Of a DNA stretch of 64,000 bases, positions 1 through 10,866 are shown piece after piece. The translations under genes were made by a program, and so were the position numbers. The DNA is from Ursus arctos (lineage: Eukaryota > Chordata > Mammalia > Carnivora > Ursidae). Under the pieces are notes generated by a model. That model did no database searches. It was not told the origin of the DNA and saw nothing but the letters and a program-made list of their open reading frames with translations. The DNA is taken from positions 30,039,718-30,103,717 of the forward strand of contig NW_026622974.1 in NCBI RefSeq assembly GCF_023065955.2, in the 5' to 3' direction. Numbering within the stretch: position 1 is the stretch's first letter; each line of letters starts with the position of its first letter.

Positions 1-250
1 GTTTTCCCTCCCTTCCCCGATGGTCCTCCATGCTATTCCTTATGTTCCACATATGAGTGAAACCATGTGATAATTGTCTTTCTCTGCTTGACTTACTTCA
101 CTTTGCATAATCCCCTCCAGTTCAATCCATGTCGATGCAAATGGTAGGTATTCGTCGTTGAACACTACATCAAAGACTAATGATGTACTATATGTTGGCT
201 AATTGAAAATAATATATATACACACACACATAATCTTGCTATTCTCAAAA
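1..250 (+). mobile_element. Carnivore L1 3' end with 5' inversion (twin-primed)
   Basis: Bases 1-158 read as antisense carnivore L1 3' UTR (CCACATATGAGTGAAACCAT, CCTCCAGTTCAATCCATG). At about 160 the sequence switches to the sense L1 3' terminus (GAACACTACATCAAAGACTA, then AATGATGTACTATATG) followed by a degenerate A/TA/CA-rich tail to about 240. An inverted 5' part joined to a sense 3' end is the known product of twin priming. The 5' side lies outside the window, so length and target-site duplication cannot be read. Confidence 0.75.
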
Positions 251-267
251 AAATTTTTCAAAGGAAG

Positions 268-548
268 GGTCTTAGTCCATTTGGGCTGTAATAACAAAAT
301 ATGACAGAGTGAGTAGATTATAAACAACAGAAGTTTATTTCTCACAGGTCTGGAGGCTGGAAGTCTGAGATCAGAGTGCCAACATGGCTGGGTGAGGGAC
401 TTCTACTCAGTTATAGACTTACTGTATCCTCATATGGTAGAAGGGGCTAGGGAGCTCTGTGAAGTCTCTTGTGTAAGGGCACAAATCATCTTCATGAGAG
501 CTCCATCCTCGTGACATAAACACCTCACAAATTTTAATATGAGCTACA
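268..548 (-). mobile_element. MLT1-type MaLR LTR, solo
   Basis: Antisense MLT1 LTR (ERVL-MaLR). It opens with CTTAGTCCATTTGGGCTGTA, has TATAAACAACAGAAGTTTAT and TCTGGAGGCTGGAAGTCTGA, and continues through the GGGAGCTCTGTGAAGTCTCT block, all in consensus order on the reverse strand. Similarity fades after about 545. No internal MaLR sequence is seen, so it is read as a solo LTR. It is an old, diverged copy with no coding content. Confidence 0.85.
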
Positions 549-689
549 AATGCCTGATGGCAATAAAATAAAGAGTGGTTGGGTGTGTTCTAGACAATAG
601 TGCCACTTAGTTTGGGATGAGTAATTGATGTGAGGTCAGTCTTCCTGTGATGGGACTGAGTGTCCGTGAAGCTTTGGTGAATCCAGGCC
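549..689. other. Unassigned flank of the MLT1 LTR
   Basis: May contain the decayed 5' end of the antisense MLT1 LTR. Nothing is recognised with confidence. Confidence 0.4.
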
Positions 690-1010
690 AGGTATCTTTT
701 AGTGTAAAGATTTGTAAAATATGGTTCTTCTAAAAAAATTAATAAAAATTGTATAAAAATATGCAATTGTGTACAAATGATGTTTTGATAAACATATACA
801 TAGTGAAATGATTATTACAGTCAGACTAATCAACATATATCTCCTCATATAGTTACCATTTTTGTGTATGTGTGATGAGGCACCTAAAATTGACTCTCCT
901 GGCCAATTTCCAGAATACAATAAAGTATTATTAACTATAGTCATCATGCTATACTTTAGATCTCATCCTCTATGACTGCAATTTTGTGCCCTTTGACCAG
1001 CATGTGGTTC
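690..1010 (-). mobile_element. L1M 3' UTR fragment, antisense
   Basis: The sequence follows the antisense mammalian-wide L1 3' UTR: a stretch like GATGTTTTGATAAACATATA, then TAGTGAAATGATTATTACAG, ATTATTAACTATAGTCATCA and the CCCTTTGACCAGCATG block at 989-1004. The orientation is minus. It is a truncated, diverged fragment with no ORF2 remnant here. The 82-codon reading frame inside it is incidental. Confidence 0.75.
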
Positions 1011-2081
1011 TGAGTGTTCTCATCTAGGATATGGTCCTCATGTCCAAAGGAGAGGGAAGCTTTACTTAGTGATAATACATCAAGGGAGGTGCTTTGATTT
1101 GTCAAGTTAGAGTTTATGCGGTTGTAATCATTACTTGCAATAAGAAGTTCAGACTTCTTTCTGATAAGACCAGAATATCCTAGAGGCTATCAAAGAGATA
1201 GGTTTGGAGAAGACAGACCTGAAAATAACACATTATAAAACTGGTGACTTGACTCTCTAGCTTACCTCTCCAAATACGATAGGATCTTACGTGACTGAAG
1301 CTGCCTCCCTCAGTGAGACTCTAGCATGTGAAAGCCACGGAGTAAATTTTTCATGGTACCTTGCCAATCAAATTCCCCCACCCTCCCACTCTTCTTGTTT
1401 ATTTCAGTGAAGAATTTGTAAATCAAAGTGTGACAGATGTCCCAGAGGTGAATTTTCCACATTTCTTAGTTTAAAGCCAGTAGAAAGCTGACACTTAATA
1501 CTTAAAGGTAATTCAACCCTGTATGTCAGTGACCATTCAGACATCAGAGTCACATAATACATAAAATACTCTGAAGACGACTTTTTTCTTTAGTGAGAAT
1601 AATGGACCCATAAAGAATCCTCATGTATAATTGGTATTTCAGATTTGGTTTCAAAAACTTTGAAATCAAATCAGACTTACGGGTGCTGCAGCAGGACTGA
1701 GATTTTTCTGGCATAATGCAGTTTATCAAATTATTTTTCCCTATCCTTTATAAGATTACTAAATTAATTGTCTTTAAAATTTCTTTAGGTGTGTGTGAGG
1801 GCATGTGTAATCAAGTTTCATCTATTTTGGGGAGGCAGTTTTACATTTAAATCCATTTTATACAACCTATAGATTTTCACATTGGATTACATAGGGTTTG
1901 AGAAGCCTCTAAACCATACTGACCTACATCCCCAAGCAACCATATGCTAAGCATCCACTCAATAACTTATCATTACCACAATGTATTGAACATTTTCTCA
2001 AGAATAATTTGTGAATCTTTGTAAGGGCTCAGAAAATATTTCCTTGAGCATACATATATTTTCACATTAATGGGGGCCTCT
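1011..2081. other. No recognised feature
   Basis: AT-rich, complex sequence without a long reading frame, clear repeat consensus or simple repeat. It may hold repeats too old to recognise by eye. Confidence 0.5.
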
Positions 2082-2278
2082 GGGGTGTCTGGATGGCTCA
2101 GTCAGGTAAGTGACCAACTCTTGATTTTGGCTTGTCATGATCTCAGGTTTGTGAGATGGAGCCTCTCGTCAGACTCTGCAGTGGGCATGGAGTCAGCTTA
2201 AGGTTCTCTCCCTCTCTGTCTCCCACCCCCCCCCACTCACGTGTGCTCTCTCTCTCTAAAAAAAGAGAGGGGGGGGCT
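2082..2278 (+). mobile_element. Can-SINE (SINEC), older copy
   Basis: tRNA-derived head GGGGTGTCTGGATGGCTCAG, with the promoter boxes diverged, then the SINEC body and a pyrimidine-rich stretch ending in CTCTCTCTCTCTAAAAAAAG. Diverged from the young SINEC form. A C-run at 2226-2235 sits in the body. An opposite-strand SINE lies 168 bp downstream. Confidence 0.85.
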
Positions 2279-2445
2279 GTATGTTTATTGAATCTCTAAA
2301 AAAGAGGAGGAGACTATGTTGGTTTAGAGCAAATAGGCGGGTACCATTTAAACATGTCAGTCCGTTGTGAGTTCTGCCAAAGCTGAGAAAAACCACAGAG
2401 CATATTATAAGTATCAAATACTTATATACTTAATTATTCTTTTTA

Positions 2446-2641
2446 AAAGATTTATTTATTTATTTTAGAAGGAAAGAGAGAGCATGAGTGAGAGGGGCAA
2501 TGGGAGAGGGAGAGAGAATCTCAAGCACACTTCACCTGAGCTCAGAGCCTTACCTGCAGCTCAATCTCATGACCCTGAGATCATGACCTGAGCTGAAACC
2601 AAGAGCCCAGGCTTAACCAAGTGCACCACCCAGGTGCCCCA
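2446..2641 (-). mobile_element. Can-SINE (SINEC), antisense
   Basis: Reverse-strand SINEC: AGATTTATTTATTTATTTTA (A-rich tail), purine-rich body, ATGACCCTGAGATCATGACC (B-box region), then CACCACCCAGGTGCCCC, the complement of the tRNA-like head. No clear target-site duplication. Confidence 0.9.
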
Positions 2642-3011
2642 GGATTATTAATTTCCAAAGCTTTTTTGGAACATGTTTGGGCAGTAAAACTAATAATTAA
2701 TAACTTCACAAACCATAAATTACAAAGACTTTAATTACTGGCTACATCAGAGTATCTTGCATTGGATCAGCTATTGCACTGAACCAATAAGAAAAGTTAG
2801 ACTGAAAAACAAAATTAAAAAAAAAAAAGGAAAGCTGGGATATGAGAGGCCAAGGCCATACAGTAAGGAGAGGTCAGCCTTCTCCACCAGGCCTTCCTCT
2901 CAGTGTGTTTTCAAGTGTGATAGAACAGCCAAGTAGAAAGCAGAGACTGAGAGCTTACGGAAGTCTCCCAGCAAAAATTACAATTGAAGGACAAAAAAAT
3001 CATCTAGGCTA
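2642..3011. other. No recognised feature
   Basis: AT-rich sequence with an A-run at 2815-2828. No repeat family recognised. Confidence 0.5.
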
Positions 3012-3205
3012 GGGGCGCCTGAGTGGCTCAGTTGGCTAAGCATCTTCCTTTGGCTCAGGTCACGATCTTGGGGTCTTGGGATCAAGCCACACGTGGGGCT
3101 CCGAGTTCAACAGAGAGCCTGCTTCTCCCTCTTCCTCTCCCCCACCACTTGTGCTCTGTCTTCCTCTCTCTGTCTCAAATAAATAAATGAAATTTTTAAG
3201 AAAAT
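3012..3205 (+). mobile_element. Can-SINE (SINEC)
   Basis: Head GGGGCGCCTGAGTGGCTCAG, tRNA-like region with GGCTAAGCATCTTCCTTTGG, pyrimidine stretch and AAATAAATAAATGAAATTTT tail. Flanked by TAGGCTA at the left (just before the head) and ATTAGGCTA at the right, a probable short or eroded target-site duplication. Confidence 0.92.
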
Positions 3206-3625
3206 TATTAGGCTAAGTCCCTGGGAAAGAGAAGTGAACCCAGGAAATGTGCTAAATTGTATGCTGTGCTGATATTAGAAATGAGAAGTGGATGCTAAGA
3301 AGCTACAAGGCTAAGCAGAGATGTCAACACTGCCATGGGGCCAGGAGACTAGACCTGGAGTCAGGTCCTTTCATGGAAGACAGCTCAGGTGGACCCATGC
3401 CAGGAGACGAAGAAGAGAAACGCAAAACTCACTATGCATGGGTCTCTTTCAAGGTGTTAGTTACTTCAGTCTTAAGTTCTTCTGCTGGTGTCTACTCTTC
3501 AGAGACTTCAGGGAGTTGCTCTTTGTAGTCTGCCCAGAGTTTTGAGTTGAAATCAGTAGGTGAGGTAGACTGTAGTTGGCTCACTCCACCTTAGTAATTA
3601 CCAGAAACCTAGATATTTTGTTTTC
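3206..3625. other. No recognised feature
   Basis: Two overlapping 74-78 codon frames (3292-3545) lie here. Neither resembles a known protein and neither has supporting context. Confidence 0.5.
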
Positions 3626-3639
3626 AAAAATACACACTA

Positions 3640-3817
3640 GGGGCCCCTGGGTGGCTCAGTTGGTTAGGCATCTGCCTTCAGCTCAGGTCATGATCCTGGG
3701 GTCCTTGGATGGAGCCCCACAGGCGCTTCCTGCTCAGCAGGGAGTCTTCTTCTCCTCTCCCTCTGTCTCTCCCCCTGCTTGTGCTCTCTCTCTCAAATAA
3801 ATAAATAAAATCTCTTT
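3640..3817 (+). mobile_element. Can-SINE (SINEC) with target-site duplication
   Basis: Full SINEC from GGGGCCCCTGGGTGGCTCAG through CTCTCTCTCAAATAAATAAA to an A-rich tail. Flanking direct repeats AAAAATACACACTA (3626-3639) and AAAAATGCACACTA (3818-3831) match at 13 of 14 positions, fixing both ends. Confidence 0.93.
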
Positions 3818-3831
3818 AAAAATGCACACTA

Positions 3832-4867
3832 ATATGGACTACTACAAATATACATCAAAGGCTTACTACCTTCAATAACGGCATTATAGATGAACAATTG
3901 CGTGTGATACTTATGCATTTTAAAAGCTCCCCTCCTCCAATAAATCTAGAGTCAGATTAAAATTCATTTTAAAAAATTTGTCAAGTATAGACAATTTGTA
4001 CATCCGTTGGATTTGGGGAATCTTAGGTTTCAGTCTGGAAGTCAGTACAAAATGGCTTTTTATTCTAACTTCTCTATTGTGCTGAAAAAAGTGATTTTGA
4101 TAAAATAATTTTGAAAATGTAAGTAGCAGCATCAAATGTATCAATCAAATGTATTTTAATCTATCAACAAAACTTATATTTTATACATCATGTATTATTT
4201 TAACGTGGAAACAAAACTAGATTACAAAGTATCAGTTATACTTATGGGAAAAAGTAAAATGAGCCCATTGGGGTCCTCTAATCCCTGATTCCAAGTTGTC
4301 ATTGCAATGACCAACAGAAGACACAAATTAAAGAAAACCTACGTCATTTCTATGACGGTGGAGTAATACCTTCCACATACTAAAACTTTGGGAATTTGCA
4401 CTTGAGATAGTCTGGGTAACAAAGATACACTGAATCAACTTGCAATTTTCCCTCCTAACAGAATGTCATTACCGCTGGGCAGTATTCGTGGAGGAAACCC
4501 TAGCAGAACCTCAGTAACTCCCACAAATTTTGTGAGGAAAAGTTGAGCAATAGGATAGATAGTGGACAAAATGAAAATATACAAAGCGAGTTAAAAGAAA
4601 AAAAATCCCACTCTTGAATAACATCAAAAGGGTCTCCTGAGTATAAGAGAAGTTAATAGAATGATACCAAGTTCACAGTATTTTCTTTTGAAGTGTCTCC
4701 ATGTTACTTACAAAGAATGTGACAAGAATGCTGTCTAAGCAACAAAACAGGAAAATCGGGCTGGCTTCAGACTTGCCAGTATTAAAAATCTGAAGTGATG
4801 AGCAACTTCTTCAGAATTGTAAGGGGAAAAGAAAACTTTTGACCTTCATTTTCTCTATGTGGCTAAG
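3832..4867. other. No recognised feature
   Basis: AT-rich, non-simple sequence left of the inverted repeat. No repeat consensus or convincing reading frame. Confidence 0.5.
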
Positions 4868-5513
4868 TTAATTTTAATTGCATTGGCAGAATATTACTTT
4901 CGGATTTTTTTTTTTTTGTAACAACAAAAAAACCCCACTTATTATTTTAAGCAGTTTTTATGGTCAGGAATTGAGGTGCAGCTTAGCTGATTGTTTCTTT
5001 TTTTCTTAAGTTTTTAAATTCCAGTTAGTTAACATATAGCGTGACATCGGTTTCAGGTGTACAATATCGTGATTCCACACTTCCATGCAACCCCTGTGCT
5101 CGTCAGAACAAGTGCCCTCCTTAATCCCCATCACCTATTTCACCCATCCCCCTCGCCCTACTTTCAGATTATTTTTGAGGTATTTTTCATGTGACAAACT
5201 TTACCCCTTTTCACTACTTTCCTGGGGGATGGGCCTAGATCCTCACAGGAGTTTAAATATTTAGCATGCCCTAAATTGTATTTGCCACAAAATCTTGTAG
5301 GGTTATTCTCTTTATATGACAGCCCCTGCCTTCACATTCCGCTAAGTAGAATACCATTGACATAGTCATATTTCTTTGTAGTAAAATTGCTATACTTTTC
5401 TAAATTCACATTAGACTCCTGGGAACTTAACATATTGAGAAGTTACATAATGTGAATGGATGTTTATTACTTATAAAATGCAGATACAGTGAAGAAGTTT
5501 GAAAAAATATCCT
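4868..5513 (+). repeat. Left arm of a large imperfect inverted repeat (interrupted by L1)
   Basis: Without the inserted segment 4907-5158, this arm (4868-4906 plus 5159-5513) is the reverse complement of 6671-7050 at roughly 90% identity by eye, with a few small indels. Shared blocks include TCCTGGGGGATGGGCC, TAAATATTTAGCATGCCCTA and TTTCTAAATTCACATTAGAC. The unit is not a family I recognise and has no reading frame. It may be an inverted local duplication or two copies of one unknown dispersed repeat. Confidence 0.9.
4907..5158 (-). mobile_element. L1 3' end with apparent 3' transduction, inserted in the inverted-repeat arm
   Basis: Bases 5010-5158 are an antisense carnivore L1 3' end (AATTCCAGTTAGTTAACATA near 5020; AGTGCCCTCCTTAATCCCCA). 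On the minus strand this is followed by an A-rich run (4994-5015), about 76 bp of other sequence (4918-4993) and a second A-run (T-run at 4905-4917). Target-site duplications TACTTTCGGATT (4895-4906) and TACTTTCAGATT (5159-5170) flank the whole block. The other repeat arm has the uninterrupted site at 7015-7026. Confidence 0.8.
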
Positions 5514-6539
5514 ATGAGAAGACAACAGACATACATTGTCAGTTTTTAAAGAAATCAAAACATGTATCAACCGCCAATAAAAATTGTTATAAAAATTAAT
5601 TTGCTTCTAAGTTACAGGAGTAAGTTTTGTCTTCAGTATTTAATCAGAGTTTTAGTGCAATGGTAGAACACGTAGAAAGTGAAAATATTTTCTTATACAA
5701 GTGAAATGTATAGATTCCGATAAAGTTATTCATTAGTTTTTGAACATCACAGCCCACGTTTTTTCGTGCCCAAAATAATATCCTGGTTATGGCTGACTAC
5801 CTCTCTCAGCCAGTAGTAAATAAGTATTATTTCAACCGAATGTCTATCATAGCAGATGTAATGAATTACTGGGATAGGATTTATTTTTTAAGTGTTGGCT
5901 TAAAAAATGACTATGTCAGGGAATTAACAGGTGCGTTAGTGTTTTGATGTGGAAATCATTTCTGGTCTTTGTTTCCGCCCATTGTTGCCAAGTGGTTTTT
6001 CTATCATGCTGAGGAGAGTTTCCTGAGAACAAAACAAATGCTTTCTGATTGGGTCAGATTTACATTACGCCTTATCATTTACATCCCTTCAAGCTTAGAG
6101 AGAAAACAATTTCTGTGTGTGGGGAAGTGGTGGCAGGAGAGAGGGGTGTACACAGAGAGAACACTCATTTTTAATTCTGGTGCAGTGGCACAGATGGGAA
6201 TGTCCCACACAGAGTTGTTTCTAGTCTCTGCTTAAACACATAATGATTTTATTATTTTGTGTGCCTGCTCCCTCTCCCTGTGGGAAGAGAGAATGGAGAA
6301 AGAAAAGAAAATTGAGCTTATTCTTTAATTTTCAGCAAAACCTAAATGCATACTTAAAGGAAAACAAGAGAAGTTATCGTCAACTTATATATAACCACTC
6401 TCATTCATGGTACTTAGATCAGAAAAGGCATGGCTGTTTTTGACATGAATATTTTAAAGTTTCAAGGAGGTTCGGGGAGAGGCAATCTTACCTGGCATGC
6501 AAGCAGCAGTATCTGTTTGAAGGACAAAAATTGCATCAT

Positions 6540-6581
<42 letters not shown>

Positions 6582-6670
6582 TGTGTGTGTGAATAATTTC
6601 TAATTACTTCAATAGTATGGTGTATCTCATCTTTCATGGTTCCCTCAGTGAAAGGCTGACAGTACCCACA
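5514..6670. other. Spacer between the inverted-repeat arms
   Basis: About 1.16 kb, complex and AT-rich, with one (GT)n tract near its right end. Short frames at 5969-6235 and 6243-6443 show no recognisable protein. No family recognised. Confidence 0.6.
6541..6592 (+). repeat. (TG)n microsatellite
   Basis: About 25 TG units interrupted once by ATG near 6575. A likely length-variable locus, inside the inverted-repeat spacer. Confidence 0.98.
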
Positions 6671-7050
6671 GGATATTCTTTTCAGCCTTCTTCACTGTAA
6701 TTGCATTTTATAAGTGATAAACATCCATTCACATTAAGTAACTTTTCAATGTATTAAGTTCCCAGAAGTCTAATGTGAATTTAGAAAAGTATAGCAATTT
6801 TACTACAAAGAAATATGACTAAATATGTCATTGGTATTCTATTTAGTGAAATATGAAGGCAGTGACTAGGATAAAGAGAATAACTCTAAAAGATTTTGTG
6901 GCAAATACAATTTAGGGCATGCTAAATATTTAAACTCCCATGAAAATCTAGGCCCATCCCCCAGGAAGATGATGAAAGGTGTAAAGTTTGTCACATGAAA
7001 AAATGCCTCAAAATAATCTGAAAGTAATATTCTGCCAATGCAATTAAATA
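6671..7050 (-). repeat. Right arm of the large inverted repeat
   Basis: Reverse complement of the left arm, without an L1. The insertion point corresponds to AATCTGAAAGTA at 7015-7026, the intact target, so the duplication predates the L1 insertion. Compared with the left arm there is a 4-bp difference near 6822 and scattered substitutions. Homology fades beyond about 7050, just before an AT/GT-rich tract. Confidence 0.9.
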
Positions 7051-7084
7051 TTCCAAAAGTCCAAAAACCTTCTAGCTCAAAAAA

Positions 7085-7146
7085 ATAGTGTATATATATA
7101 TATATAAAATATATTTTAATTATATATATGTGTATGTGTGTATATA
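7085..7146. repeat. AT/GT-rich simple repeat
   Basis: TA-rich run followed by TGTGTATGTGTGTATATA-type sequence, low complexity, next to the edge of the inverted repeat. Confidence 0.85.
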
Positions 7147-7849
7147 ATTTTGATAGCAATTTCCATAGCCAGTTTTGTGACTTTGATTTAAATAAGTGGT
7201 CCATTGAATTCAGTTCACGTAACTAGAACCCTTTCAAGATACGTAAAATACCAAACATCTATCAAATATTATCCTTGCCTTTAAAATAACTACAATCTAG
7301 CTTGAGAAAGAAATTATAAATACACATACCAAAAACTAAACAACATCAATTTTAAGTAAGAGTTTAGGTAATTGCCAGAAGAGATGTGATTTTATTAAAA
7401 TCAATTACAAATATAACTATTACAGGAGAATTCAGAGGATGAAAGAGTATCTTCTGCTTAAGCAAGACTATCCTGAGGAGATGAAACTAGAAATGAATTT
7501 TATGAATATTTCACTGGAGATGAGAGCAGAGAAAGTGTTCTTAGTGAGTGAAATATTAAAAGGAGTGTATGGGACTCCAGTAGTCCATGGAATGCATGGA
7601 AATAGTTTCTTCAATTCATAGTTATTGCCCTCTCTAGTGAAATACCAATTTAAGGCACTTCTGTGGTAGTATGGGTGGTGGCAGAGAATGGACGGGAGGA
7701 ATGTGTTAGAATAAACTGGCTATTTCCAAATGTATGATAGAGCTTAACTTAGAACTTTAAATTCAAGACACAGAAAACAGGGGGATTTCTATGACTACGT
7801 TAAAGGATCTCTTCTATTTTCTAGCTCCAAGGATCTTGGAGAATGACAA
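7147..7849. other. No recognised feature
   Basis: A 60-codon frame at 7439-7621 is not supported by any similarity I recognise. It might be further decayed retroelement sequence upstream of the ERV-L pol remnant. Confidence 0.45.
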
Positions 7850-10490
7850 TGGACTGATAAACTTAATTAGATGAGGATTACAATCCCAGCTTCCATTCCA
7901 GAAGTTGTCTTCTTTAACTGGAGAATATAAACCAAACCTTCTACGCACACTACAAATACACCTGACTTCCCCCAGCAGAGTTATCAGGACAATTTTTAAT
8001 CTTTAATTAGTGCCCTCTTAACTTTCTATCTCTTTGTCTTAATTTGATCTTCATGCCAACCCACAGTACAAATCTTCTGTAATGTGGATGTCATGCTGAT
8101 GGGAGGTCAGTAACAGGAAGAAGCAAGAAATATAAATGCCCATGGATCAATTATTTTAGAAGCTGGGAGATAAAACCCCACACTTAGGGACTGAAATCTC
8201 AGTAAAGTTTCTTGGATCCGGTGGTTTATGGTGTGTAGTGATGTCCATCTAAATGAAAAACAAAATGCTACATTTTAAGGCACTATTACTAATAAGAAAG
8301 GAAGTCTCGTTTGCATCTTTGGATTTTGGAAGGTATATAGATGTACAGCATTTATTAGTGTATGTTACCTTCGTACCTCATACTTCCTAAGGCTTTGAGT
8401 GGACTGCAGGACAAAACAAGCTGCTTCAGCTCACTCTAGCTTACATAGAAGAAGCTTTCCTACTTGACTCCGATGCCATAGTATAGCCAATGTTGCTCTA
8501 AGTGTCCATGATAGAACAGGATGTTGAAGGGAGCCTGTGAAAATCCCTGATAAGGAAACCAAAGTCCCTTAGACTTTCCTTCAAAAACATACAGTTTTCT
8601 ACAAATCACTCTTCTTTTGACAAAAAATTTTGTTTGCAAATGTACCTGATGGAGATTAAATGCCCAACTGTAAGACCAAACATGACCAGAGACCTGAGAT
8701 GCCCATCACTGATTGGGTATTATTTGATCTGCCAAGCTATAAAATAAGGTGTCCAAGTGGCACACCCTCATCAAATGGAGATGGTACACCCAAGATTGGG
8801 CTGGAGTACATGTACAGAATATAAGCAGGTGGTCCACACCCCCAGTGCACCTTCCCTTGCACTTTCACCCACACTTCAGCACATCTTCTAGCCACCTAGG
8901 GAGTCTCCTAGGACCAGTTGAGTAAGGAAAAAAAATTTAGAGTCTGGCTTATGCGTGGTTGTACATGACATGCTGGCACCTGCCATAAATTCATTGTTGA
9001 GAATTACAGTCCCATTAAATGGTGGGTATAAAAGGCAGATAAATCATTCCATAGTTAGAACTGGTTGTCTATTTTGCCTAGGAGTTGAGGTAATCTGAAC
9101 TTTGGATTTATGCTGCCTGGTTAATGGTATGGTCAAGTGGTCAGGGGCTTGGAAGGAATAGAATTAGAGGATTGATGATGACAAGATATGGACAAGATGG
9201 GAGAGCTATGTGGATGGATGTCTCAGAGTAGGGGGATATTTGTTTTCCCTAAAAAGGCCTTCTTAATGCCATCCACTGCAGAGATGGTTCTAAATAATTA
9301 GACAAATAACTCACTTTGTGAGTGTCAGTCTCTTTCTCTACAGTTCTCATGCTTTCTCAAAGGGCTCATGAACAAAGTGGCTGTGGTATCAGGGATGCTG
9401 GCCAAGTATGTATTTTATAACATGGACATCTAGGCAAAACATACCTGGCTACTGTCACTGCTGAGGACCCACTTGACAATAGCAGAGGACAAGGCAGAGC
9501 TACTGATACAGAATATGGAGGGCCAGTCAGCTACCTGGTAGCTGGATGATTGTATTTTGATCCCTTCTATCCTTGAGAGGGAAATAATTTGCCCTTCCTG
9601 TAATGAATATTTATACTGAAAATAGATTTGCTTTCTCTATCCATCATGCTTCTACCAGAAACACCACCCTGTGGCTTCCATCTATGACTTAGTCAATGTC
9701 ATGCATCCCATCTGTTATTGTTTCTGATCAAGGAACTTATTTTGCAGTAACAGAACTGAAATAACAAGTTGACTATTAAGAGAATTACTACTTTTACATG
9801 TATGCAGAAGCAGCTGGCCTTATAATGCGGAGAAATGGATTATTGAACCATCAGTTATGGCATTAGCTTGGGACTAATACATTACCGGACTAGAGTACTG
9901 CCCACAGTATTTAATATACTCTTTGAATCTGTGGCAAATATATGGTACTCCTGGAATATATGAAAGAGTTAGAACCTTTTTTTCCATTTTATACCTGATA
10001 ACCCGTTTGCAAAATTTTTTCTTCCATTCTCTTGACCTTGAATTCTGCTGGTTTAAAGGTTGGATAACAACAATTGTTATTATTCCACTGCACTGGAAGC
10101 TGGGACACCACAGTGCCACTTTAGGCTCCTGACACTACTGAACCCAAGAGCCAAAAAGGCGATGTTGGCTAGAGTGATTGATTTTTATTACCAGTCATTA
10201 TGATTGCTACTATGCAGTGAGGCGGCAAAATATGTCTAAATCTCAGGGAATTTTTGTGTGTGTCTCCTACCACATCCATTGGTGAAGTGAGTGGAAGTCT
10301 ACAGAAACTTAATATAGGCAAGAAAACCAAGGTTCAGATCCCTCAGCAATGAAGACCACTCTCTCTTTGTACTCCTTTTTGTTTGGCAAGTGGATTCTTT
10401 TCATGTTCCTGAGGTGCATATATTTGAACAACCCATGACTCTGTCCTTAGACTCCTTGTCTATCAATAATAAATTGAGCTCTGAATTAGT
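7850..10490 (+). pseudogene. Decayed ERV-L pol region (reverse transcriptase, RNase H, integrase, dUTPase-like)
   Basis: Nucleotide similarity to endogenous retrovirus L pol runs collinearly on the plus strand. The reverse-transcriptase end, with the eroded catalytic-motif region, is near 8065-8100. The thumb/connection region is around 8190-8420, sequence before RNase H at 8680-8830, the RNase H start near 8935-9000, an integrase core motif near 9715-9750, the integrase C-terminus at 9800-10080 and a dUTPase-like motif around 10165-10210. A dUTPase after integrase is a known ERV-L trait. The longest remaining frame in this strand is about 69 codons (9923-10132); frameshifts and stops are throughout. 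No flanking LTRs, gag or envelope are seen. It is a non-functional relic; the 5' boundary is uncertain. Confidence 0.75.
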
Positions 10491-10529
10491 TCTATGGTTT
10501 TAGATACAATCTACGTACTGATGACTCAG

Positions 10530-10866
10530 ATGGTCCAGCCAGGACCATATCCTGGATTACAGACACATATATCCAGTTGCCTGGGGTTCATAAAATAAGT
10601 AAGTTCAAAACAAAACTCTTGATTTTCTTCTCCATCTCAGTCAATGGCAACTCTCTTCTTGCGGTAGATTGGACCCGAAATCACCGAGTCATCATTGACT
10701 TTTCTCTTTCTTTCACATACCACACTTAAATCATCTTCAAAGCCTGTCAGCTATTCTTTTAAAATATAGCCAAACTCAGTCATTTCTCTTCATTTTCTCT
10801 TGCTTGAGTTATTGAATAGCTTCCTAAGTATTTCTTCTGCTTCCATCCTCTATTAACTACGTTTCT
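10530..10866 (+). mobile_element. LINE2 (L2), first part
   Basis: Plus-strand L2-like 3' half: CACATATATCCAGTTGCCTG, AAACTCTTGATTTTCTTCTC, TCAGTCAATGGCAACTCTC and the CATCATTGACTTTTCTCTTT block in the expected order. It is interrupted by an LTR and resumes near 11430. Confidence 0.7.
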
